Positions 26,517 to 34,960 of a DNA stretch of 40,379 nt are shown here, in pieces; within the stretch, counting starts at the first letter, position 1; each line of letters begins with the position of its first letter. The position numbers and the translations under genes are program-made. A model generated the notes under the pieces. It worked only from the letters and a program-made list of their open reading frames with translations, did not search any database and was not told the origin of the DNA. The stretch lies in the NCBI GenBank assembly GCA_016838945.1, contig JADLKP010000003.1, positions 1 to 40,379 of the forward strand, in the 5' to 3' direction. This stretch comes from Methanobrevibacter sp. (lineage in GTDB: Archaea > Methanobacteriota > Methanobacteria > Methanobacteriales > Methanobacteriaceae).

Positions 26517-27596
26517 ATGATAAAAAACATTGACGGCAGAGACAGAATATTCTATCTAGATGAAGTTAGGGCTTTGGCCATCATATTGGTTATATTATGC
26601 CATATAATAAGAGAATTTTGCCAAATTCGTCCATCAGGATCATTAGGTTGGTTATCTGTAGGAGTATTTATTGATTTGGGAGTTATGGGAGTTCCATTGT
26701 TTTTAATGATAAGCGGTTCACTGCTATTGAACAGAGAATATGACCTGCCAGACTTCCTAAAGAGAAGATTTACAAGAATTTTGATTCCATTCATATTTTG
26801 GGCCTTGCTTCTTCCTGTCTATAAAATGATAGTCAACAACGATCCAACACCTTATCTGACATTGTTCCTTGACAGACAGTACTGGTTCATTTATATGTTG
26901 ATAGGGGTTTATTTGTTCCTGCCTATAATCAACTCATTTATCAGAGAATATAAAATGAAAGGAGTTGAATATTTACTGGTATTGTGGCTAATCACCATTA
27001 CTTTGAATACATTCGGATTATACCCATTCCATGCATTGGAATTAAGCTATTTCGCAGGTTATGTAGGATTTGTCATACTGGGTTATTATTTAACCAATAA
27101 GGAATTCAAATTAAGTGACAAGCATATGATATGGCTAGGCCTGATATTGTTTATAGTCTTTACGCTCATAAATTTACACTTTACCCTAACCCATTACAAA
27201 ATTGGAACTTTCAGTGCTGGTGCATTGAAATACTATCACTATGAAACCCTTGTTGTTGCACTTCAAGCAACCGGCGTATTCCTGATGATTGAATACTATG
27301 CCAAATATTGTTCAAAACATAAAGGCACTTTCAGAAACAAGATCTATTCATTTTTCAAGGATACATTCATGTCTAAAATAATATATTCATTAAGCATCTG
27401 CAGCTATGGTATGTATCTGGTCCACTATTTCGTAATCTATGGAATAAGATGGGTAAGCAACAACATATTCCCTATTTACAGTGCAAAACCTGTCATAATG
27501 CCTTTGGTATGGATTGTAGTTGTATTCTTCAGTTGGCTTATAATATATGTTTTAAGTAAAATCCCTTATTTAAAAGGAATAAGTGGTGCACATTAA
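26517..27596 (+). CDS. Acyltransferase family 3 membrane protein (putative O-acetyltransferase)
   Basis: RIFYLDEVRALAIILVILCHIIREF, multiple TM helices, WFIYMLIGVYLFLPIIN, SYGMYLVHYFVIYG. ORF track starts at a TTG (26481); ATG 26517 preceded by aaaggt is likelier. Confidence 0.87.
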   Translation: MIKNIDGRDRIFYLDEVRALAIILVILCHIIREFCQIRPSGSLGWLSVGVFIDLGVMGVPLFLMISGSLLLNREYDLPDFLKRRFTRILIPFIFWALLLPVYKMIVNNDPTPYLTLFLDRQYWFIYMLIGVYLFLPIINSFIREYKMKGVEYLLVLWLITITLNTFGLYPFHALELSYFAGYVGFVILGYYLTNKEFKLSDKHMIWLGLILFIVFTLINLHFTLTHYKIGTFSAGALKYYHYETLVVALQATGVFLMIEYYAKYCSKHKGTFRNKIYSFFKDTFMSKIIYSLSICSYGMYLVHYFVIYGIRWVSNNIFPIYSAKPVIMPLVWIVVVFFSWLIIYVLSKIPYLKGISGAH

Positions 27597-27704
27597 TAAA
27601 TTAAAAAAGTATTAAATATTTGACCAGACCGAGAAAAATAAACTAAAAAATTATTTGAATCTGATTAAAATTCAGAAAAATTTATTAAAAAAAGAGAGGA
27701 TAGA

Positions 27705-28925
27705 ATGGATAAGAAAACTTTAATCAAAGACTTAAAATACATAATACTAACTTGTGCCAAATATAGTGCACGAGCATTATACTACATAGGAACTCATGTT
27801 CTTAGTCCAAAAGACAATATTATCCTCTTTGAATCTAGTAATGGCCGTAATTATACTGGAAATCCGAGATATGTTTATGAAGAAATCCTAAATCAAGGCT
27901 TAGAGAATGAACTTAAGTGTGTATGGGTCTTCATGCATCCGGAAAAACAAAAAATACCTGGAAATGGAATCAAGGTTAAAAGATCCTATTTCAAGTTTTT
28001 ATACTATGCTATTGTAAGTGGTGCCTGGGTATTTGATTCCAGACACCTTTACTATCTCAAGAAAAATAAGAAGACAAAATACATTCAAACATGGCACGGC
28101 ACTCCTCTTAAGAAACTGGGACTTGATATGGATTACATAGACATGAGTGGAAACCAGAACATTGAAAAGTACCATGATGAATTTATTAAAAACAGTGCCG
28201 ACTGGCAATATCTGATTTCACAAAATAGCTATTCAAGCGAGATATTCAAAAGGGCATTTGCCTTTAATGGAGAAATGCTTGAAATCGGATACCCCCGCAA
28301 TGACATTTTGATAAATAACAACAATGCAGATCATATAGATAAAATCAAAAGCAAATTCAATGTTCCAAAGGACAAGAAACTAATTCTTTATGCGCCAACT
28401 TGGAGAGACAATGAATACTATCAAAAGGGAGAATATAAGTTTGCAACCGAAATGGATTTCGATGCCATGAAAGAGGCATTATCCGATGAATATGCCCTTT
28501 TCGTTAAATATCACTATCTTGTCAAGGAAAACATAGACTGGAAAAAATATGATGACTTTATAATAGAATGTGATGCAGAGTGGGACATTCAGGAACTGTA
28601 TTTGATTTCCGATGTTTTAATTACAGACTATTCCTCTGTAATGTTTGACTATGCCATACTTAGAAGGCCTATGATGTTTTTCGCATATGACTTGGAGCAT
28701 TACAAAGACAGCTTGAGGGATTTCTATTTCGATATGTTTGAAGAGGTTCCAGGACCTATTGTTAAAAGTACAGAAAAACTCATTGAAGAAATCAAAAAAC
28801 TAAAAGTGGATGATTATGAACTAAAATATGGTCAAAAGTATGATGATTTCCAAAAAAAGTATAATGAATTTGATAAGGGAATAGCATCTAAAACCATAAT
28901 TGAGTTAATAAGAAATAGAAATTAA
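27705..28925 (+). CDS. CDP-glycerol glycerophosphotransferase family protein (TagB/TagF-like)
   Basis: DNIILFESSNGRNYTGNPRYVYEEIL, YIQTWHGTPLKKLGLDMDY, LILYAPTWRDNEYY, YLISDVLITDYSSVMFDYAILRRPMMFFAYD. Confidence 0.93.
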   Translation: MDKKTLIKDLKYIILTCAKYSARALYYIGTHVLSPKDNIILFESSNGRNYTGNPRYVYEEILNQGLENELKCVWVFMHPEKQKIPGNGIKVKRSYFKFLYYAIVSGAWVFDSRHLYYLKKNKKTKYIQTWHGTPLKKLGLDMDYIDMSGNQNIEKYHDEFIKNSADWQYLISQNSYSSEIFKRAFAFNGEMLEIGYPRNDILINNNNADHIDKIKSKFNVPKDKKLILYAPTWRDNEYYQKGEYKFATEMDFDAMKEALSDEYALFVKYHYLVKENIDWKKYDDFIIECDAEWDIQELYLISDVLITDYSSVMFDYAILRRPMMFFAYDLEHYKDSLRDFYFDMFEEVPGPIVKSTEKLIEEIKKLKVDDYELKYGQKYDDFQKKYNEFDKGIASKTIIELIRNRN

Positions 28926-29013
28926 TGCTTTATATCAAATCAAGGAAAAAAGAAAGAAAATAATGATTAAAAGAATTAATCCGTTAAATAAATAAAATTT
29001 CAGTGATGATAGA

Positions 29014-31194
29014 ATGGATGAAGTGAATTCAATTGATTATAAGGAATATGAATTGGAGAAAGGTTTTTCCGTTAGGAAAAGTAAAGAATATAATGCTCTT
29101 TTTAAAAATGGGAAACCTAATGTTGTATTAAAGGCTAATCAAAATGTCTACAATAGAATATTTGATTTTCAACCTAAGGCCCTATCCATATCCATGAAGG
29201 AAGACAAGGTCATTATAGAGTTTGCCGTTTTAAGCAAAAAATTCCAAAATTATGACTTAAGAAAATACCATGTCAATTTGGGTTACAATAATTACGATTT
29301 TACAAAAAAATCCGAAAACAGATACCTGGTGGAAATACCATACAACAGCATAAACATTTCTGGCCGTTCCGCTGGAGTATATATTGAATACATTGATGAA
29401 AATGGATTCAGCTATAAAAAGAAATTCCTTTCTATGAGAAGTACCTATAAGAGGGGGAAAAACAAGCTTTTCAAAAAGTTAGGCATTTACGATGAACGTA
29501 GAGACCATAACCTATATTACAGTGATTTGATCTACTTTGAAAACCACAGCATATTCCTGTATGAAACCTGGAAGGGATTTTTATCATTGGCATATAGGGA
29601 AATAAATGTGACAGATGATATTGAAGAGCAAAAAAAGATAAGGTCAGCTTATAAGGAATATATGGCCGATTCAAAGAAAGGAAAAAACACTCCTTCAATA
29701 TTGCTATATGAAAAGTTTTGCGGAAAATACGAAGAAAGTGCCAAATATGTTTATGAAAGATTGATAGACGATGGCTGGGAAAACGTCTATTTTATACTCA
29801 GTAAAGACAGCGAATTTCAAAATAAAGTTCCTGAAAAGTATAGGAAGAACCTGATTGAAAAATATTCCAAAAAACATTACTATGAGTACTTTAATGCTAA
29901 GGCATTCATTACTACAGAATCAATAAACCATGTGATTGACTTGACAACATATAATGCATTGACACGTAAAAGGCAGTACTGGAAAGATTATTACTACATC
30001 TTCCTACAGCATGGAGTCATGTATGCCTATTCCTTGAAAGGTAGATGGGACTTTGAAAAAGGTGGAGGATTCGGTGATAATTCTTATGTGGTTGTTTCCT
30101 CTGAAACTGAGGCGAATCATTTTATAGAGGATGGAAATTTCGATAGGGAAGATTTGATTAAATGCGGACTTCCAAAATTCGACCATTCCATACAAAATGA
30201 AGATGCAGATAAGATCCTCATCATGCCAACCTCAAGAAACTTCGAATATTCAACCATAAGAGATGACACTCTAAACTCAACATACTATAATTTTTCAAAA
30301 AACATCATAGAAAGTGTGCCTGATGATTTAAAAGATAAGATAGTGTTCATTCCTCACCCTTTAGTGAATGCAATCTTTGGAGAAACCGATTTGGACAAAT
30401 ATATGCCAGCCGAATACAGTTATGATGAATTATTAAAAAATACCCGTTTGCTAATAACAGATTACTCCTCAATCTCATACGATGCATTCTATAGAGGAGC
30501 CAATGTAATTTTCGCTTGGATGGAAAAGGAAATGTGTCTTGAAAATCTAGGTATAGATTTAAAATTAAATGAGGATAATTCTTTTGCAGACATCGCATAT
30601 GATTATGAAAGCCTGACTGAATTGATTTCAGATAATTATTATGGAATTCATAGCCAGGAAAACATTGAAAAGTACAAGGATATAGTTGAATTCCATGATG
30701 GAAAGAATACCGAAAGATTCATAGGATATGTTTATGATACAAACATATTCAGCGAAAGGGCTGGAAAACATGACATCAACGATGCAATAGTGGAAGGAGT
30801 TGAAGATCGCCCATATACCGGTAAAGCAATAGGAATTCCAAAGATTAAAGTAAGCTTTGATGGTAAAAAACTTATTAAAGGCCTTGATTTTGAAGTAAAA
30901 TATCATGACAACCTATCCATTGGTACTGCCAAGTGCGAAATAAAGGGACTGGGCATATACCATGGAACCAAATTCGTTAATTTTGAAATCAAGAAAAACA
31001 TAAAGAAAACCAAAACAAAACTTGATGAAGACCATTTAACCGTTAAGGATGGAGATAAAATACTTATAGAAGGAGAGGATTACTCTATTGAAAAGATAGA
31101 TTATAGTAGCGTAGGGTTGAAAAAAATAGCTATTAACGGTATGGGAGAATATATCGGCCAAAAGGGTATCCTAATCGATGTATCAAAAAATTAA
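29014..31194 (+). CDS. CDP-glycerol glycerophosphotransferase (TagF-like) with C-terminal Ig-like/surface-repeat domains
   Basis: YYIFLQHGVMYAYSLKGRW, KIVFIPHPLV, LLKNTRLLITDYSSISYDAFYRGANVIFAW; C-terminal PYTGKAIGIPKIKVSFDGKKLIKGLDFEVKYHDNLSIGTAKCEIKGLGIYHGTKFVNFEI plus a degenerate second copy. Confidence 0.9.
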   Translation: MDEVNSIDYKEYELEKGFSVRKSKEYNALFKNGKPNVVLKANQNVYNRIFDFQPKALSISMKEDKVIIEFAVLSKKFQNYDLRKYHVNLGYNNYDFTKKSENRYLVEIPYNSINISGRSAGVYIEYIDENGFSYKKKFLSMRSTYKRGKNKLFKKLGIYDERRDHNLYYSDLIYFENHSIFLYETWKGFLSLAYREINVTDDIEEQKKIRSAYKEYMADSKKGKNTPSILLYEKFCGKYEESAKYVYERLIDDGWENVYFILSKDSEFQNKVPEKYRKNLIEKYSKKHYYEYFNAKAFITTESINHVIDLTTYNALTRKRQYWKDYYYIFLQHGVMYAYSLKGRWDFEKGGGFGDNSYVVVSSETEANHFIEDGNFDREDLIKCGLPKFDHSIQNEDADKILIMPTSRNFEYSTIRDDTLNSTYYNFSKNIIESVPDDLKDKIVFIPHPLVNAIFGETDLDKYMPAEYSYDELLKNTRLLITDYSSISYDAFYRGANVIFAWMEKEMCLENLGIDLKLNEDNSFADIAYDYESLTELISDNYYGIHSQENIEKYKDIVEFHDGKNTERFIGYVYDTNIFSERAGKHDINDAIVEGVEDRPYTGKAIGIPKIKVSFDGKKLIKGLDFEVKYHDNLSIGTAKCEIKGLGIYHGTKFVNFEIKKNIKKTKTKLDEDHLTVKDGDKILIEGEDYSIEKIDYSSVGLKKIAINGMGEYIGQKGILIDVSKN

Positions 31195-31210
31195 TAAAAA
31201 AAATAGAAAA

Positions 31211-31310
31211 AAAATGAAAAAACTAATAAAATAAATGTAAAAAAATAGAAAAAATCCTAAAAAAAATGAAAAAACTAATAAAATAAATGTAAAAAAATAG
31301 AAAAAAATAT
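31211..31310. repeat. 52-bp A-rich direct duplication
   Basis: atgaaaaaactaataaaataaatgtaaaaaaatagaaaaaa at 31214 and 31266. Confidence 0.88.
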
Positions 31311-31361
31311 GTAGGACAACACCCAATAAAAAATAACAATTAAAAACACTTATGGAATAAC

Positions 31362-32507
31362 ATGAATAAAAAGAGGATTTTCTATTATGATGCTTTGAGA
31401 GCTTTGGCAATATTTGGGATTATAACATGCCATATGACTGCCAATTTCATCACAAAAATTAATGTTATTTCCATATATAATTTTGATTGGGTCTTTTTGT
31501 TAACTTTAAATCAATTAAGGCAATTTTGCATCCCAATCTTTGTTATGATAAGTGATGCCTTGCTGGTCAATAAAGATTATTCCTTATCAAACTTCATAAA
31601 GAAGAAATTCAATAGAATCTTTATACCTTATATCTTCTGGGCAATTGTTCTGGTCCTTTTCTCATACATACTGATTAATTTGGGCATTAATGCAAACGTG
31701 ATTGACTCCTTCTCAATGGAATATGTCATTAAATCAATATTGGGATTTACCAAAGGATTCCAAAAGGGACGTATCTTTTGGTTCATATGGATGATTTTAA
31801 CTGTATATCTAATCTTGTTTATAATGAATAAGATATTGAAGCCTTTTGAAGAGGAAAAGAAGAAAAAAATAATCGATCTGTTGGTATTCATTTTCACCAT
31901 ATACTGCTTAATTGTCATACCATTCGATTTAATCAACTTAAGTCCTTACAAATCATTCGTGTATTATTATATATCTTTCGCAGGATATGGAATATTGGGT
32001 TACTACTTGGCAAAGACCGACTTTACGAATATAGGTAAACTAAAACTCAGCAACAAAACAGTGCTTTTGGTTTCTTCAGTTTTGTTTATATTGTCATTCA
32101 TCTATTTCCTAATAGATTTGACTAATTTAAGCATTGCATCAAATGAAATTTCAAGTGTAAACTATTTTACTTTTATAACACTATTACTCTCATCAAGCAT
32201 ATTCCTGTCATTCAGGTATTTTGAAGAAGCCAATGAGGATGATGAGGATTCCCTCTTTATGAAAATTAAGAATGGAAAATTAGGCATGCTGATTAATTCC
32301 CTAAGTAAATGCAGTTTTGGAATTTATTTTGTCCATCCCTTGGTTTACATATTCTATAAGGACATAGTGTTTGGTTCAATAGACATATTGAAACATAACC
32401 CTATAAAATGGTCTTCCCTGATGATAGTTTTGGTCCTGTTTACAAGTTGGGGAATAATTTGGATCATGAGCAAAATACCTTATCTTGAAAAGGTATCAGG
32501 TGCATGA
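31362..32507 (+). CDS. Acyltransferase family 3 membrane protein, paralogue of 26517-27596
   Basis: RIFYYDALRALAIFGIITCHMTANF, multiple TM, FGIYFVHPLVYIF, C-terminal WIMSKIPYLEKVSGA (cf. YVLSKIPYLKGISGAH in the paralogue). Confidence 0.87.
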   Translation: MNKKRIFYYDALRALAIFGIITCHMTANFITKINVISIYNFDWVFLLTLNQLRQFCIPIFVMISDALLVNKDYSLSNFIKKKFNRIFIPYIFWAIVLVLFSYILINLGINANVIDSFSMEYVIKSILGFTKGFQKGRIFWFIWMILTVYLILFIMNKILKPFEEEKKKKIIDLLVFIFTIYCLIVIPFDLINLSPYKSFVYYYISFAGYGILGYYLAKTDFTNIGKLKLSNKTVLLVSSVLFILSFIYFLIDLTNLSIASNEISSVNYFTFITLLLSSSIFLSFRYFEEANEDDEDSLFMKIKNGKLGMLINSLSKCSFGIYFVHPLVYIFYKDIVFGSIDILKHNPIKWSSLMIVLVLFTSWGIIWIMSKIPYLEKVSGA

Positions 32508-32515
32508 GAAAAAGG

Positions 32516-33535
32516 CTATCTTAAAACGAAATTCAGTTTATGGCCACAATTGCTACAATGGCCATCCCTTATTCTATTTTTATCACTGTTGCAATACCTC
32601 TCTCTAGCTATCAATAGCTCACCGCAGTTAGGGCAATAGGTATTGTTGTCCGCTGGCATATTGCCCAAATAGACATATTCCACTCCCATGTCAATAGCTA
32701 TTTCCTTTGCCCTAATCAAGTAGTCAATATCAGTTGGGCTTTTGTCATTCATCTTATGCATTGGGAAGAATCTTGAAAAGTGAAGAGGAACTTCAGGACC
32801 CAACTCTTCTAAAATAAAATTGCAGATTGACCTGATATGACCTTCATCAGTGTTCAAGTCATTGATGAGAAGAGTTGTTATCTCCAGATGGGAACCGCTT
32901 TCATAGATTGCCTTGAGGTTGTCAAGCACGATATCCAACTTGCCGCCGCATATTTTCCTATAGAGATCATCACTCATGAACTTCAAGTCTATATTGAATG
33001 CATCAATGAAATTCAATGTTTCAGCCAATGACTCCTCACTCATATAGCCATTGCTGATGTATACATTCCTGAGATTTTTCTTGCGTGAAATCAAAGAAGT
33101 TTCTCGGGCGAAGTCAAAGTATAGCGTAGGTTCATTATATGTCCAAGAAATCGATAGGCAATTGTCATTAATGGCATTTTTAACGATGGTTTCTGGCAGT
33201 ATTTTACTTGAGTTGTATTCTTCATAAGAATTCATAGATAGCATATAGTTCTGACAGTTCAAACAAGAGAAGTTACACCCAAAACCACCAATCGAGTATG
33301 TTGATGACCCTGGCAAAAAGTGATAGAGAGGCTTCTTTTCTATAGGGTCTATGTGAGAAGAAGCTATTCTTCGATAATTAAGTGAAAATAATTTACCATC
33401 TATGTTCTTTTGAGTGTTGCAGAATCCTAAATCATCTTCAGCTATTTTACACTCTCTTCCACATAGATTGCATTGAACCAGTTTTTTGTCCTCATTCTTT
33501 TGATATAATTTTGTGTAAAAACTTGATTCTTTCAT
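32516..33535 (-). CDS. amrS: AmmeMemoRadiSam-system radical SAM enzyme (AmrS-like)
   Basis: VQCNLCGRECKIAEDDLGFCNTQ, YRRIASSHIDPIEKKPLYHFLPGSSTYSIGGFGCNFSCLNCQNY (radical SAM CxxxCxxC), C-terminal zinc-ribbon CPNCGELL..CSNCGHKL. GGAGTG precedes ATG at 33535; ORF track start is 33556. Confidence 0.88.
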   Translation of the reverse strand: MKESSFYTKLYQKNEDKKLVQCNLCGRECKIAEDDLGFCNTQKNIDGKLFSLNYRRIASSHIDPIEKKPLYHFLPGSSTYSIGGFGCNFSCLNCQNYMLSMNSYEEYNSSKILPETIVKNAINDNCLSISWTYNEPTLYFDFARETSLISRKKNLRNVYISNGYMSEESLAETLNFIDAFNIDLKFMSDDLYRKICGGKLDIVLDNLKAIYESGSHLEITTLLINDLNTDEGHIRSICNFILEELGPEVPLHFSRFFPMHKMNDKSPTDIDYLIRAKEIAIDMGVEYVYLGNMPADNNTYCPNCGELLIARERYCNSDKNRIRDGHCSNCGHKLNFVLR

Positions 33536-33594
33536 AAAAAACACTCCAATAAGCATTAAATTCTAAAAATCTAAAAGGAAATACAATAAACCAC

Positions 33595-34755
33595 TTATTT
33601 TAGATGCTGGTAACCCTTTGAGCTTATTTTTTCAATTGTGCCATTTGAGAGTACTATTTCAACTGTATTTTTTTCTATGATTTCACCTATTACATAAAAG
33701 TCCAACTCATTTTCCAATTGGTCTTCAAGTTCCCTGTTTATTGTAAATAAAAATTCAAAATCCTCTCCTACATGGAGGAAAAGATCAAGATAATCGAGTC
33801 CTAAGGCATTTGATATTTCCTTGAACTCATCTTCTACAGGCAGCTTGTCTTCATAGATTCTAATTCCTTTTGAATATGAACTGTCTGAATGGGTGCTGAT
33901 TTTCTTATCGCCATTTTCAAATTGATATTGTCTCTTGTCTGAATTCAATATTTCATAGAATTCACTGGCAAGGCCATCTGTAATGTCTGTTGCAGTGATT
34001 CTGTTTTCACCGGTGTTGAGGTCCCTTAGAATATGGCCTTCAACATGCTTCGCTTCTGGCTTCAATGCCTTGAAAAGGGCCATATCACAAAGTGTTGAAT
34101 CAATTTCATAGGCACTATTGATCTTATCTTGAAGGTCAACCATTTCAAAGAGGTTGTTTTTGAGTAGCTGCTTCATGTTCAAGAGCTCAAATCCAAGTGC
34201 TGCTAGACCAAGACCACCTGTCAAGCATACCAAATCCCCTTCCTTGAATCCATATTTCATCAAGACCTTATCCTTATCGACCTCGCCAATGGCTGTGCCT
34301 GAAATAATTATTTCATTTGCCTCGTTTGTATCTCCACCAATCAGCGGAATATGATAATCATCACAGGCCCTGATTACACCGCATATCAAATCATCAAAAT
34401 CATCTAGGAGTGTGTCCTTAGGAATGGCTATGTTCAATAGAAAGCCAATATTGTCTGCACCCATGCTTGCAAGATCGCTTACATTGACTACAACTGATTT
34501 GTATCCCATCTGAAAATAGCTCATTTCAGGTGGAAAATGGCTTGACTGAATCAGCATGTCAGATGATGAGACCAAATAGCTGTTTTCCTTTAGATCTATG
34601 TTTGTAAGTGCAGAATCGTCTCCTATTGATGTGGCAAAACTGGAATCACTATTAAAATCCTCTCCATTGACAGAACAGGTTTTAGACCTTTCTATGATTC
34701 TTTCAATAAGGCCTTTTTCACCAATGCCAGAGACTTTCATTTGGCTTGATTTCAT
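33595..34755 (-). CDS. thiL: Thiamine-monophosphate kinase
   Basis: IGDDSALTNID, YLVSSSDMLIQSSHFPPEMSYFQMGYKSVVVNVSDLASMGADNIGFLLNIAIP, HIPLIGGDTNEANEIIISGTAIGEV, ATDITDGLASE, HVGEDFEFLFTI. Confidence 0.9.
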   Translation of the reverse strand: MKSSQMKVSGIGEKGLIERIIERSKTCSVNGEDFNSDSSFATSIGDDSALTNIDLKENSYLVSSSDMLIQSSHFPPEMSYFQMGYKSVVVNVSDLASMGADNIGFLLNIAIPKDTLLDDFDDLICGVIRACDDYHIPLIGGDTNEANEIIISGTAIGEVDKDKVLMKYGFKEGDLVCLTGGLGLAALGFELLNMKQLLKNNLFEMVDLQDKINSAYEIDSTLCDMALFKALKPEAKHVEGHILRDLNTGENRITATDITDGLASEFYEILNSDKRQYQFENGDKKISTHSDSSYSKGIRIYEDKLPVEDEFKEISNALGLDYLDLFLHVGEDFEFLFTINRELEDQLENELDFYVIGEIIEKNTVEIVLSNGTIEKISSKGYQHLK

Positions 34756-34960
34756 ATGGGAATATTTGTTTTATTTAATATAAAAAATGTTTTGTAGAAT
34801 AAATCCTGAAATAATAAAAAAAGTTATGCTGAAAAACTTCAAGTATAAGATAATTTAAAAAAAGACATGTGAACTATTTATTGATTGAAAATTTAAAAAT
34901 AGCTAATTAAATTTATTAAAAAAAATAAAAAAAGTAAAGAGTTTAAAATTAAACTCTTTT

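Noticed and set aside
31190-31320. Poly-A rich region as possible mobile-element target or poly-A-based terminator
   Set aside because: It is a simple A-rich 52-bp duplication; no terminal inverted repeats, no transposase, and T-tracts are on the wrong strand for the upstream gene.
13673-32507. Genomic island delimited by integrase or tRNA
   Set aside because: No integrase, transposase, tRNA or att-like repeat seen at the flanks; housekeeping genes (purE, thiL) are interspersed.
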